Shown here in pieces: positions 7,753-17,163 of a stretch of 64,000 nt of DNA (its first letter is position 1; the number at the start of each line of letters is the position of its first letter). Location of the stretch: NCBI GenBank assembly GCA_016927905.1, contig JAFGLW010000001.1:310001-374000 (forward strand), in the 5' to 3' direction. Origin of the DNA: a candidate division CSSED10-310 bacterium (lineage in GTDB: Bacteria; CSSED10-310; JAFGJC01). The position numbers and the translations under genes were made by a program. The notes under the pieces are model-generated. The model was not told where the DNA came from and did not search any database. It saw only the letters and a list, made by a program, of their open reading frames with translations.

Positions 7753-8877
7753 TTACTCCTTGTGAAACACTCTGGAAACCTTGATCTTCAGGGTTTCCAT
7801 CAAAACAGAAGCGAACATCCGGGGATTGAACATGACGGCATTGGTCAGAAAACATTCGTAGGTGCAGAAACAGCGTTCATCACGAATTTTCCGCCGGATT
7901 GCCGCAGCCCGGGACGACCGGATGATCTTCCGGAAATCATACTCCTCCGAGCGGAGATTGCCGAGTATATCATCTCTGATCTCGCACGCGGCGACATCCC
8001 CGTCGGGATACAGAATCACACCCAGCCGGCCGGCATAGCAGGGAACAATAAACCGATCGGAACACGAAATTGAATGGATCAATCGCTCGCGGACGATCTT
8101 CATGGCATTAACCAGATCCGCAAAGGGATAACCGCGGTATCCCGACAGCATGCGACGCTTCAAATCGGCATCCAGTCTGGCGGAAAACTCACGATACTTC
8201 AGCATATCGACTTCAACCGCCGCCGGATCTCTGGGATTCCCTCTGCAAAGGAGATGATTGATGTTTCTCACACCCAGATCCCCCGTCAGAAAATCATACA
8301 GCTCATCCAGCTTGTGATGATTGAAACTGGAAATGGTCACGGCGACGTTCAAATTAAAATTCGGGTATCTTCCCTTCAATTTGTCGAGTTTGCGGTAGGT
8401 CTCGACCGCCCGGTCGAACAATCCGGGAACACCCCGGATCCGGTCATGATCCTCTCCCACTCCGTCAAGGGAGATATCCATGGCGAAATCGATACCCGGG
8501 CAGTTTGCCAGGATTCTTTCGGCATGATCTACGATTTTATCACAAAGGTATCCATTTGAAGGCATCCCGAGATTCCGGAAACCGGGAGATTTGTAGAAAA
8601 CCTCGACGATGTCGGCGATATCATCGCGCATGAACGGATCGCCGCCCGTAATCAACAGAAAAAGCAGTGGATCCATGGACCGGACTGTTTTTTCAATTTC
8701 GGTCAATGTCAGGTCATCGGTGCTGAAAGCTCGATCGCCCAGTAAACAATGCCTGCAGTGAGCGGTACAGTTCCGTGTCACGAAAAAAACGAGATAATGC
8801 GGCATTGCATTCCGTTTGAAGAATAAACGGGGCGCAAACTTCAAATAACCTGGCACGGATCCGCTGGATTTCATCAC
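7753..8877 (-). CDS. Radical SAM enzyme with C-terminal SPASM-like Cys region
   Basis: The 374-residue protein carries the radical SAM CxxxCxxC motif (Cys37, Cys41, Cys44) and the glycine-rich ITGGDPFMRDD strand. A Cys-rich C-terminal part (CYAGRLG, AACEIRDD, ERCFCTYEC) resembles SPASM or twitch domains that hold extra Fe-S clusters. Close families include PqqE/MoaA-like peptide modifiers and the hopanoid enzyme HpnH. The substrate is unknown. It sits 5 bp before a GT2 gene and 3 bp after a sulfatase-fold gene, which points to envelope lipid or glycan chemistry rather than peptide maturation. Confidence 0.82.
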   Translation of the reverse strand: MMKSSGSVPGYLKFAPRLFFKRNAMPHYLVFFVTRNCTAHCRHCLLGDRAFSTDDLTLTEIEKTVRSMDPLLFLLITGGDPFMRDDIADIVEVFYKSPGFRNLGMPSNGYLCDKIVDHAERILANCPGIDFAMDISLDGVGEDHDRIRGVPGLFDRAVETYRKLDKLKGRYPNFNLNVAVTISSFNHHKLDELYDFLTGDLGVRNINHLLCRGNPRDPAAVEVDMLKYREFSARLDADLKRRMLSGYRGYPFADLVNAMKIVRERLIHSISCSDRFIVPCYAGRLGVILYPDGDVAACEIRDDILGNLRSEEYDFRKIIRSSRAAAIRRKIRDERCFCTYECFLTNAVMFNPRMFASVLMETLKIKVSRVFHKE

Positions 8878-8880
8878 GGG

Positions 8881-10566
8881 TCAGAAAACATATCCCAGAG
8901 ACTTCATTTTCTCCAGTGTTTCTTTCGACATGTCCGGATCAACCGGTTTTCTGCTCACGTCAGCCATCTCAAACCCGTGCACGATCAATTCATCAAGTCG
9001 CACCGCGATGTCATTGTATTGTTCCTGCATATCCTGCTTCTCCATCGGATCGATATTCAGATTGAAAAGCCGTCTTGAACGGTTATCCCCGCTGAGAATG
9101 CATTTCCAGTGACGGGTCCGGATACCTCTTTGTTTATCAGCGTCTTCCGCCAGGATGATGCCATAATTTTCCACCAGTTCATGGGTCCGTTCCCGGTCGG
9201 TTCGGCGCAGATCGAACCCGTTCATGGATTTGCCGGTCGGCAAACCATAGCCGGATAGAACGGTCGGCATGAGATCGGTTATGGAAACCAGTTTATCGGT
9301 GAGGGTGTATTTCTCGAATGCATCCCCGCAGATGATCATGGGTATGGAGAGAGCCGGTTCGTATATGTCTTCGCCGTGCGTGTAGAATCGACCGTGTTCC
9401 CCGAAGCTTTCGCCATGGTCGGCAACCAGAACGATATCGGTAAGGCGGTCAATCCGGAGTCTGAGGGTATCGAACAGGATTTGTTCCACGGCTTTATCGA
9501 CCGTGCTGACTTCTCCAAGATACAGACATTCCGGTATTCCGGGGCGGACTCTATCCGGATGCGTGCCGACGGCTGCCCTTGCCTTGGCCCAGTCTTGTTC
9601 ATCGGTATAGGTTCGATGGTTGTCGACTGAGTCCCGATAATACCGGATCTCCGGATCCGGCGGCTGATACGGCGCATGAGGATCGAAATAATGTATCCAA
9701 AGAAAAAACGGATTATCCGAAGCGTACCGGCTCAACCAGGGCCGGACCAGAGAATTGGTCCATCGCGCCGGCCGCTCTCGGAGATCGCGGGTCGTGTATT
9801 TCAGGCCGAATTTCAGTGGGGAGGCCTGGCGCAGATCTCCCGGTATACCCAGTTCGTCGTTGTATATCATGAATCCCTGGTCCAGGCCGAACTTTCTGTC
9901 CAGGGGAAAACAGCTGACGAAGGCCGCCGTCCGGTACCCGTTCACACGGAAAATTTCCGTTGCGGTTTCATTGTCCGGGCCCAGGCGATACCGGTTTTCC
10001 AGTGCGCCGTGAACCGCGGGAATGGTTGAGGTCAGAAGCGAGGCATGAGAAGGAGTTGTCATGGGGACCGGACAGACGGCATTGCAGAACTGCCAGCCTT
10101 TCCGGGCCAGCCGGTCCATCACGGGTGTCCGGACGATGGCATTGCCTCCGAATCCGACGGCATCAGCCCGCAACGTATCCAGCGTGAACATCAACAGGTT
10201 TCGGGCATTCTCGGGAGGCAAACCTCGAACCGGCCGGACAGACCAGGCCATATTGCCGGCGGTGAAGCTCAAAAACAGGGCCAGCAGGATAACACCGGAC
10301 AGAGCGGCTGGAAGCCGGCGAAATCGTGATCGCAGCGGCAGAGTCAGTGCATACCCGAAAACAACGCTTGCGATCCCCCAGATCCCCATAATCAATGCGT
10401 CAAAGAAGATCAAGCCGAAGATCGAACCAGGCCGGATGAATGTTCCCAGCCCGAACACCATGACCAGCAGCGCATCCAGCAGCCCCAGAACGGCACCGGC
10501 GTTAAATCCGCCCCAAATCAGGTACCAAAGGGGATGCCGCTTTTTCCTGCTGCGTCTACCGAACAC
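8881..10566 (-). CDS. Membrane-anchored sulfatase-fold (alkaline phosphatase superfamily) enzyme, Thr at nucleophile site
   Basis: The 561-residue protein has about three membrane segments in residues 12-108. An exported sulfatase-like domain follows: metal motif FTLDTLRAD (Asp130), active-site TTPSHAS, then WIHYFDPHAPY, ADHGESFGEHG and a C-terminal LKSLGYVF. The position of the formylglycine Cys (CxPxR) is Thr170 in TTPSH, so it is not a classical formylglycine sulfatase. Phosphoglycerol and phosphoethanolamine transferases of the same superfamily use Thr. A hydrolase or transferase acting on a periplasmic lipid or glycan is likely. The GTG start overlaps the upstream TAG stop by one base (TAGTG). 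Confidence 0.85.
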   Translation of the reverse strand: MFGRRSRKKRHPLWYLIWGGFNAGAVLGLLDALLVMVFGLGTFIRPGSIFGLIFFDALIMGIWGIASVVFGYALTLPLRSRFRRLPAALSGVILLALFLSFTAGNMAWSVRPVRGLPPENARNLLMFTLDTLRADAVGFGGNAIVRTPVMDRLARKGWQFCNAVCPVPMTTPSHASLLTSTIPAVHGALENRYRLGPDNETATEIFRVNGYRTAAFVSCFPLDRKFGLDQGFMIYNDELGIPGDLRQASPLKFGLKYTTRDLRERPARWTNSLVRPWLSRYASDNPFFLWIHYFDPHAPYQPPDPEIRYYRDSVDNHRTYTDEQDWAKARAAVGTHPDRVRPGIPECLYLGEVSTVDKAVEQILFDTLRLRIDRLTDIVLVADHGESFGEHGRFYTHGEDIYEPALSIPMIICGDAFEKYTLTDKLVSITDLMPTVLSGYGLPTGKSMNGFDLRRTDRERTHELVENYGIILAEDADKQRGIRTRHWKCILSGDNRSRRLFNLNIDPMEKQDMQEQYNDIAVRLDELIVHGFEMADVSRKPVDPDMSKETLEKMKSLGYVF

Positions 10567-11978
10567 TAGTAGTTATCCTTCCATAACAGTGCACGCCTGA
10601 AAAGTCTCCATACGGGCATGCGATAGGTTCTTGAATAACGATAAGCATAGGTCAGATTGAATAGCCACCGGTTCAATACTGATTTCCTACCTCGCCGGGC
10701 CATCCACCGTACCCAGCCTGAAAAAATCGGAAATTTCACCGCCAGATAAAATAATTTTTGAAGAACGATCAGGCTTTCAGAATCTTGATTGGCGATCACC
10801 GAATCGTTGAAATAGGACTGCGTCAGATCGTTCACTCCATACGAAGCATCCAGATAACCCGCCGCTTTGGCCTCTCTCTCCAGGTCCGTTCCCGGATATG
10901 GCTGAATGATGGAACACCAGGGATAATCACTGCCGATTTCTTGGTTCAGCCGGACCGTCTCCCAGGCGTTCTCAAAAGTTTCCCCGGGCATGCCGACCAT
11001 ATTGAATGTTCCGATCTTGATCCGGTATTTCCGCAGCAGATCCGCCGTGTCATTGATCTGCTGTCTGGAGATATTTTTTCCCAAAATCTGGTTTCGGATA
11101 CGATCGTTGCCACTTTCAATTCCGAAATAAGCCACATAACATCCGGCAGATTTCATGGCTCGAACGAGATCTTCCGTGGCCAAATCCGCCCGGATAAGGC
11201 AAGAAAACGGTATGTTTACTTCCTTCCGGTACCGCTCCAGAAACTCAAACAGCCAGGGCGGTTCCAATAAAAATACTTCGTCATCGAACCGGACGGTCTT
11301 GAGAGGATAACGTTCTCTGACCATCGTGATCTCGCGGCACACTTTTTCGGGCGCAACCCTCCTGACCATTCTGCCCTTTCCGCTATAAAGCGTCTTGTAG
11401 GCCTTGTTGCAGCAGAAGGAGCAGTTGTAGGGACAACCTCGCCCGGTGATGAAGTGCTTGCTTGGACTGTTCCTGAGAATCGGATATTGATAGTAGAGTT
11501 CCCTGTCGGGAAAAGGCAGGCTGTCCAGGTCTTCAACCAGGGGACGAACCGGGTTTTGAATGATCGACCGATCCCGTTTCACCCAGATGTTCTGAATGGA
11601 TGAAAGATCTTCGTTCGAGTCGAATCGGCTACATAATTCAACAACCGATTCATCACCTTCGCCGATACAGATGGCATCCACACAGCTTTCCTGAATGACT
11701 TCAGGATAATAGGTCGGGTGAGGACCTCCCAACAAAGTGAAAACCCGGTGCTTCCGTTTGATTTCACACAGTGTGGACAGCGCCCAGGCATGGCTGCCGC
11801 TGACAACATACATGCCGATCACGTCCGGGCGGTACATCCCGATGTAATTCCGGATCCTGCCGGAATCCGATTCGATGAGAAGCTCCACATCATGGCCGGC
11901 CTGTTTCAAACGTGCCGAAAGCACCATGGTACCCAGATATTCGAACCAGAAATTCTGCAGAAACAGGATGCGTGCCAT
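10566..11978 (-). CDS. B12-binding-type radical SAM enzyme (pair A, member 1)
   Basis: The 470-residue protein has an N-terminal cobalamin-binding-like Rossmann domain (residues 1-140, with LGGPHPTYYPE and CIGEGDES). A radical SAM core follows, with Cys182, Cys186 and Cys189 in GRGCPYNCSFC. No DxHxxG motif is seen, which is common in this class. These enzymes methylate or rearrange unactivated carbons; known cases include hopanoid, lipid and antibiotic methylases. The opening FLQNFWFEYLGTMVLSARL is clearly paralogous to the gene at 30813. It is separated by 6 bp from the next upstream radical SAM gene. The product is unknown. Confidence 0.87.
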   Translation of the reverse strand: MARILFLQNFWFEYLGTMVLSARLKQAGHDVELLIESDSGRIRNYIGMYRPDVIGMYVVSGSHAWALSTLCEIKRKHRVFTLLGGPHPTYYPEVIQESCVDAICIGEGDESVVELCSRFDSNEDLSSIQNIWVKRDRSIIQNPVRPLVEDLDSLPFPDRELYYQYPILRNSPSKHFITGRGCPYNCSFCCNKAYKTLYSGKGRMVRRVAPEKVCREITMVRERYPLKTVRFDDEVFLLEPPWLFEFLERYRKEVNIPFSCLIRADLATEDLVRAMKSAGCYVAYFGIESGNDRIRNQILGKNISRQQINDTADLLRKYRIKIGTFNMVGMPGETFENAWETVRLNQEIGSDYPWCSIIQPYPGTDLEREAKAAGYLDASYGVNDLTQSYFNDSVIANQDSESLIVLQKLFYLAVKFPIFSGWVRWMARRGRKSVLNRWLFNLTYAYRYSRTYRMPVWRLFRRALLWKDNY

Positions 11979-11984
11979 TAATCG

Positions 11985-13460
11985 TCACATTTTCCGGCGG
12001 AACAGCGTTCGAACTCCGCCCATGATCAGATTCCAGGATTTACGGGGAGGCAGTTTGAGGAGCCGGTGGAGTTGCCTGAGGATATATTTGGGTCTGAGAT
12101 AAAAATTCCGATATGCACGGGCTACCGTTCTTTTGATCTCCTCCTCGGTCCTGTTTTCCGGAATATAGATGATTTCATTGAACACATTGTAGGTTGTGGG
12201 ATCCTTGTTGGTTATGGTTCCGCTGGTCAGGCAAAACTCGGATAATTCGGTTCCGGGATAGGGAACAAATGTCAGCCAGTATACATAATCGGGATCCAGT
12301 TCGAGACCGAACCGGACCGATTGCCAGGTTTCCACCTCCGTCTCGGTCGGGAGCGTCAGCATGAATGAAGCGACGGTTTCGATTCCGATTTTGCGTGTCA
12401 GCCGGAACGCTTCACGTGCCTGGTTCAGAGTGGTTTGTTTCCGGATCAGCTCGAGCAGCCGGGGAACCCCGGTTTCCACGCCGAAAAATATCTGGTAGCA
12501 GCCGGATCGTTTCATCCGCATCAACAGAGTCTCGTCCACGCAATCAACCCGGGTGAAACAGGTCCAGGGCAACGCCAGACCGGCTTCGTCAAGTGCATCA
12601 CACAGGGCGAAGACACGTTCACGATTGACAGTAAAAGTCTCATCATAGAACTGGATTCCGTCGATTCCGAAATCGTCGATCATTTTCCGGATATCCTCGA
12701 TGACTTTGCCGGGTGACCGGAATCGGAATGAACGACCGAATATCAGATCTCCGGAACAGTATGAACAATTATAGGGGCATCCTCGGCTGGTAAGCAGATG
12801 CAGGGTTCGCCTTCCTCTCAATTGAGCCGATGAATGATACCGGTTCATCGGAAATAGATGCAACGCCGGAAAAGGAAGGTCGTCCAGTGATTCAATCAGT
12901 TGCGGTTTCGGATTGGAAATAATTCGGCCGTTTCCATCCCGATATGAGATACCCGGAACATCCTCGAGTTTTCCGTTGTCCCGCATTGCCGAGAGATATG
13001 CCCGGAACGCCCGTTCACCTTCTCCCCTGACTACGATATCGATACTGGGATGTTCGAACTGCTCCTGAGGGAAAAGCGTGACCTGGACACCTCCGAGCAC
13101 GACCTGGATTCCGGGATCGATCGATTTGGCCGTATCGGCCACCCGATAACATCGACTCAGGTTGGCGCAGAAGGTCTGCATGCCGATGATATCGGGTAAC
13201 TCATCGCGAATCCGGTCGGCGATATCATCAAAGGTCAGATGGCACGCTTCCGCATCCAGCACACTGACCCGGTGACCATCCATCAGGGCGGCGGAAGCGA
13301 TGTAGGCCAGTCCCATGGACGGATATACGGCACCAGCTTCCAGTAGATCGCCGTATCGTTCTTTCATGGAACTTGGTGGGACAACAAGAAGTATTTTCAG
13401 TTTCCGCCGCCTTCTGTCACCAAAGTCAGTATTTCGAACCCAGCAAATAACCCAGTGCAC
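11985..13460 (-). CDS. B12-binding-type radical SAM enzyme (pair A, member 2)
   Basis: The 491-residue frame has a B12-type N-terminal domain (ILLVVPPSS, VVLGGVQVTLFPQE, VVRGEGERAF) and a radical SAM core with Cys228, Cys232 and Cys235 in SRGCPYNCSYC. The ATG at 13460 lies 35 bp inside the upstream gene. Homology-like sequence starts only at LKILLVV, so a CTG start at 13400 behind AGAAGG is a real alternative. It is a distinct family from its neighbour at 10566 but of similar size and presumably the same pathway. It most resembles the gene at 32239 in its order with the paired enzyme. Confidence 0.85.
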   Translation of the reverse strand: MHWVICWVRNTDFGDRRRRKLKILLVVPPSSMKERYGDLLEAGAVYPSMGLAYIASAALMDGHRVSVLDAEACHLTFDDIADRIRDELPDIIGMQTFCANLSRCYRVADTAKSIDPGIQVVLGGVQVTLFPQEQFEHPSIDIVVRGEGERAFRAYLSAMRDNGKLEDVPGISYRDGNGRIISNPKPQLIESLDDLPFPALHLFPMNRYHSSAQLRGRRTLHLLTSRGCPYNCSYCSGDLIFGRSFRFRSPGKVIEDIRKMIDDFGIDGIQFYDETFTVNRERVFALCDALDEAGLALPWTCFTRVDCVDETLLMRMKRSGCYQIFFGVETGVPRLLELIRKQTTLNQAREAFRLTRKIGIETVASFMLTLPTETEVETWQSVRFGLELDPDYVYWLTFVPYPGTELSEFCLTSGTITNKDPTTYNVFNEIIYIPENRTEEEIKRTVARAYRNFYLRPKYILRQLHRLLKLPPRKSWNLIMGGVRTLFRRKM

Positions 13461-14457
13461 CGGTGACCATGCCGATCACCACGAACGTAACATCCAGCGG
13501 GATGAAAACACAAGATTTGGATGCAAATGCAAACCCCTCTTCACTCTGCAGATAGTGTATCCAGGGTCGATTCATAATCATCGCCATCAGAAGCCCCGCA
13601 GCGAAAACGACCAGGGCCGGAATACCCAAAAATGGACTGAGCAGCAGGGTCACCAGCGATATACTCGTGAACAGAGCGGCAAAGATGAATCGCCCCGGAA
13701 CGGACGTTTTTCGAATACGCTCGGAAGCTTCTCCCAGTTTCGAGCGAAGGATGTACTTGACAAGCGCTGAAGAACGGTTCAAATCGGTTGTCAGGACGGT
13801 CCAGAGCGAATATCGTTTCACATGATCCACTTCGAGCTGCGGGATGGGAACAATCCGGATACCCTGATTGCCCAGCATTGCACCAAAAACCGTATCTTCG
13901 ATACTGGGAGTCCTGTAATGGGTATCGAACCCGCCGCTGGCGAGAAAAATTTCTTTCCGGATCGCCGCGCACGAGGTGTAGAACAGGTGGATATTCTCAT
14001 CGAGACGCTGGTAGGTAAACCGCATCCAGTGATTCTTGTACTTGCTGGCAAAATTCCGGTACCGGATGTGACGGCTCAGGATGCCGACCGCTCCCTGGAC
14101 CGTGGTATTTCGGAACAACTCCTCAAGTATTTCCAGGCCGTTCTTGGGCAGGATTACATCCGTATCGATAAACAGAATAATGGATCCGGTGGCGTATCGG
14201 GCTCCGAAATTCCGGGCTGCCGACACGCCTTTGTGCCGGTTCTTGACAATCGTGATCGGGTAGTTGCGGGCGATTCGATATGCGACTTCGTCCATGGCGT
14301 CATCAACCAGGATCACTTCCTTGGGCAGGTATGTCCCGGTGAACAATGCGTGCAGGCAATTGGCAAAGACCTTACGGGCCAATGCTGCAGGTATGACGAC
14401 CGAAATATTCGACTGAGTCTGCTTTTTGGATGCCTTCAAATTCCTTTTTCTTCGCAT
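13426..14457 (-). CDS. GT2 glycosyltransferase with C-terminal membrane segments
   Basis: The 343-residue protein has the GT-A signatures ISVVIPAALARKVF, EVILVDDAMD, GVSAARNFGARYATG and LFIDTDVILP. Two or three hydrophobic segments follow near residues 255-305 and at the C-terminus. The usual QxxRW-like region is replaced by SIEDTVFGAMLG, a variant common in O-antigen and rhamnosyl-type GT2s. The start overlaps the saccharopine dehydrogenase-like gene by 22 bp. It is probably an inner-membrane transferase adding one sugar to a lipid-linked glycan; donor and acceptor are unknown. Confidence 0.85.
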   Translation of the reverse strand: MRRKRNLKASKKQTQSNISVVIPAALARKVFANCLHALFTGTYLPKEVILVDDAMDEVAYRIARNYPITIVKNRHKGVSAARNFGARYATGSIILFIDTDVILPKNGLEILEELFRNTTVQGAVGILSRHIRYRNFASKYKNHWMRFTYQRLDENIHLFYTSCAAIRKEIFLASGGFDTHYRTPSIEDTVFGAMLGNQGIRIVPIPQLEVDHVKRYSLWTVLTTDLNRSSALVKYILRSKLGEASERIRKTSVPGRFIFAALFTSISLVTLLLSPFLGIPALVVFAAGLLMAMIMNRPWIHYLQSEEGFAFASKSCVFIPLDVTFVVIGMVTGALGYLLGSKY

Positions 14458-15749
14458 CGGATCCCGAGACGTTCCAATTCATCCAGAATCGGATGGTACA
14501 TTTCCGGATCCACCGGAATCCGTACGCCAGTCGCATTGATTTTGCCCTGAAGTATCAATCGTGTTCCGATGGCAGCCGGAAGGCTGACTGTCCTGGCCAT
14601 TGCAGTTTGCCCGTACGGGACACCAAAATCAACCAGCGTACTTGTGATTTTTTTCTCCATTCCGTTCATTGTGACTCCGAATACATGGTGCAGCACGATC
14701 ATGTCCCGCTCACCCGGCTCATAAACCAGCTTTTCCAGGCATTTATGAACCAGGGTGTCCAGAATGCATTCGGCGTCTTCTGGAAGATTGTCGCGACTCA
14801 TCAATCCCAGCCATTCCATGTTATCGAAAGCGTAATGGTCGGGCGGCAGCGATATCAATTTGGATGCCGCAGCACGGATGTCACCCCCCTTTGCATCCAC
14901 CTGCTCCCGAAACAGTTCCGCGTAGGTTTGATCTCGAAACGTTCTGGGTGTCAGATCCAAAAAACCCAGGTCAACCATCGCTTTCAACGTCGTGCACCAT
15001 CCCTTGTAGCGCAAGGTGCCTCGGTACATTGTGTGAACGTCGGACAGCCCGTACAGCTCCTGATAAGGCATGGAATTCCGGTTGGGATAAGCTTCAAATT
15101 CCATCCCGTCTACAGTCAGATGATGGTATTCCAGGAACAGATTTTTTCCTTCGATTTCCTTCAACTCGCCGTTCCACAGGAATTTTGCATCGTTCCGGGC
15201 GGCGAGGATCACGCCGCGTGGAGCCCATGAAAACTTGTACCCGAAAGGATTGGTATTGGCTTCAGGTGCCGGCAGTCCACCGCAATAGGACCGGAATGAA
15301 ACGACTTTCCCGCCGGCATTCTCGACGGCATGGATAATCCGCATTGCGGACATGTGGTCGATTCCAGGATCCAGGCCGAGTTCATTCATGAACAACAGGC
15401 CCGCTTCACGCGCCGGACTGTCGAACTCCTTCATGGCAGGGCTGACATAGGACGTGGTCATCAGGTGTTTCTTATGCTTCAAACACAGTCTGGCGGCGAC
15501 CGGATGCATCTGTGCCGGCAAAAGACTGATGGTCAGGTCATGGTTTTTGATCTCCCGCTCCAGTAATTCTTCGTTTTGGACGTTAAGGCTTTGGGCCAGA
15601 CCACGTGGGTGGTTTTTGATCATTTTCTCAGCCTTTGCGACCGTCCGGGTCGCAATGGTCAGATGAAAATCCGGGATATTGAGAAGATAATCCACGAGAG
15701 GTTGTGTGACCAGTCCCGCACCCAACAGCAGTATTTTTTTCTCACTCAT
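14436..15749 (-). CDS. Saccharopine dehydrogenase (glutamate-forming type)
   Basis: The 437-residue protein matches the SDH half of the bifunctional aminoadipate semialdehyde synthase. It begins with a Rossmann motif (ILLLGAGLVTQPLVDYL) and contains NELGLDPGIDHMSAMRII, SYCGGLPAPEANTNPFGYKFSW, MYRGTLRYKGWC and GYGQ-like GVPYGQTAMART. It would oxidise saccharopine to aminoadipate semialdehyde plus glutamate. It starts 2 bp after the lysine-ketoglutarate reductase gene, and the two together carry out the saccharopine route of lysine degradation. Bacterial relatives also include carboxynorspermidine-type enzymes, but the neighbour strongly favours lysine. Confidence 0.9.
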   Translation of the reverse strand: MSEKKILLLGAGLVTQPLVDYLLNIPDFHLTIATRTVAKAEKMIKNHPRGLAQSLNVQNEELLEREIKNHDLTISLLPAQMHPVAARLCLKHKKHLMTTSYVSPAMKEFDSPAREAGLLFMNELGLDPGIDHMSAMRIIHAVENAGGKVVSFRSYCGGLPAPEANTNPFGYKFSWAPRGVILAARNDAKFLWNGELKEIEGKNLFLEYHHLTVDGMEFEAYPNRNSMPYQELYGLSDVHTMYRGTLRYKGWCTTLKAMVDLGFLDLTPRTFRDQTYAELFREQVDAKGGDIRAAASKLISLPPDHYAFDNMEWLGLMSRDNLPEDAECILDTLVHKCLEKLVYEPGERDMIVLHHVFGVTMNGMEKKITSTLVDFGVPYGQTAMARTVSLPAAIGTRLILQGKINATGVRIPVDPEMYHPILDELERLGIRCEEKGI

Positions 15750-15751
15750 GC

Positions 15752-17086
15752 TTACGACTCCTTGCTGATTTTTTCCATGAACCGCTCGATATAGGCGTAA
15801 TCGTCGGTCAGACGACCGTTATGCACAATCAGTGCGTTGCGAATCTCATAAGGCAAATGCTGTGATTCCAGAGATCTGGACACATCATATTCTGCAATAT
15901 CCCGGATATAGCGGGACAGTACGCCGGAGAAATCAGTAGATGCTTCCCGGGGTATTTCACACGGCAGATTGTCGATCGCCATCACCACCGGCCCCGCCAA
16001 TGAGAGATCGTCGGAAGCCCGGTCGCGGATCGGATCGTATACATAGAACGGTTTCGCGACGTTTGTCGCGCTGACTGTGATCTCGACCGAGCCCTCAATA
16101 TCGCAGGATATATCACCGATCACCTTGAGTTTTGGATTTTTTCCGGCGCTGAAAGCCCGTTTTATATACTCTTTGGTGACCAGTTTGGGACTCTCCCGTG
16201 TCCAGTAAATACAGTTGACCAATACATCCAGATCGGGCAGGTAATCCTCAAACCGGCTGACATACAGACCGGGATTTTTAAAATAGTGATCCAGTTCAAA
16301 CAACGGGGACGGATCTCGCGCTTGAAACATATCCTTTTCCGCAAACACAACCTTGTATATCCCGCGCGTATCGTCCATAAGTCGATCCCGTCCGGCAAGG
16401 AGTTCGCCGGGAGTGATTTCCCTGCAGGGCAGAAGATCGAAAATTTCCTGAGCGCCCTTGGAGACGTTTCCATAGCCTGTGAATCCGCAGATAAAGGGCA
16501 AAATTCCACGGGGAAGTCCGTTCCGCTCGATATCCAGCCCCGCCTGACCGACGGTATCTCGAATTGCGTCCAGAGACGGATATCTAAAAGGCTGATCGAT
16601 CCGGGAGAATGGATTCTCCAAACCGCTCCGATTCAATCTGAGACCCAGAGCGTGAAGGGTTTCCACCATGCCCGCCATGCCGGCGTATCGTCCGAAAAAA
16701 ATAAGACGCCGGCCGGAGGGTTCCTCAATTCTTTCATAGTCGATCAGGGAACACTTCTTTTCCATCAGGGATTTCAACATGGGCATATTGTATTTCTGGC
16801 CCTTGATCACATGAGCAAAAAAAACATACAGTTTCTCTTCCAGCAAACGATCTCCTGGAATCTCCTTGACACCCAGTACAGCCCGGCAGCCGGAAAGATC
16901 TTCATCAACCGCGGCCCCCGCCTGAAGATAATCTTCGTCCGGAAAAGCCCGGTGTCCCAGAGCGGGCTGGACGACGAACCTGAGTCCGGATTCCCGGATC
17001 AGTTTCCGGACATCGGAAGGAACCATCGGAACGCGTGTTTCCCATGGATTTTTATCTTCCCTGCGGATCCCGATTATCCCAGACAT
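15752..17086 (-). CDS. Lysine-2-oxoglutarate reductase (saccharopine-forming)
   Basis: The 444-residue protein matches the N-terminal LKR half of eukaryotic LKR/SDH. It has IGIRREDKNPWETRVPMVPSDV at the start, FFAHVIKGQKYNMPML, LIDYERI and FFGRYAGMAGMVETLHALG. The C-terminal Rossmann region contains VIGDISCDIEGSVEIT. The fold is that of alanine dehydrogenase and fungal Lys1. It condenses lysine and 2-oxoglutarate to saccharopine with NADPH. The ATG has a GGGGGAAG site. It is the first gene of the strand run and is divergent from the CsaA-like gene. Confidence 0.9.
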   Translation of the reverse strand: MSGIIGIRREDKNPWETRVPMVPSDVRKLIRESGLRFVVQPALGHRAFPDEDYLQAGAAVDEDLSGCRAVLGVKEIPGDRLLEEKLYVFFAHVIKGQKYNMPMLKSLMEKKCSLIDYERIEEPSGRRLIFFGRYAGMAGMVETLHALGLRLNRSGLENPFSRIDQPFRYPSLDAIRDTVGQAGLDIERNGLPRGILPFICGFTGYGNVSKGAQEIFDLLPCREITPGELLAGRDRLMDDTRGIYKVVFAEKDMFQARDPSPLFELDHYFKNPGLYVSRFEDYLPDLDVLVNCIYWTRESPKLVTKEYIKRAFSAGKNPKLKVIGDISCDIEGSVEITVSATNVAKPFYVYDPIRDRASDDLSLAGPVVMAIDNLPCEIPREASTDFSGVLSRYIRDIAEYDVSRSLESQHLPYEIRNALIVHNGRLTDDYAYIERFMEKISKES

Positions 17087-17163
17087 GACTTCCCCCTTTG
17101 CATTCGATTCGACACAAGGAAATAATCAGATGTCCCGCGGAAAGTCAACCAGAAGAATCCGAA

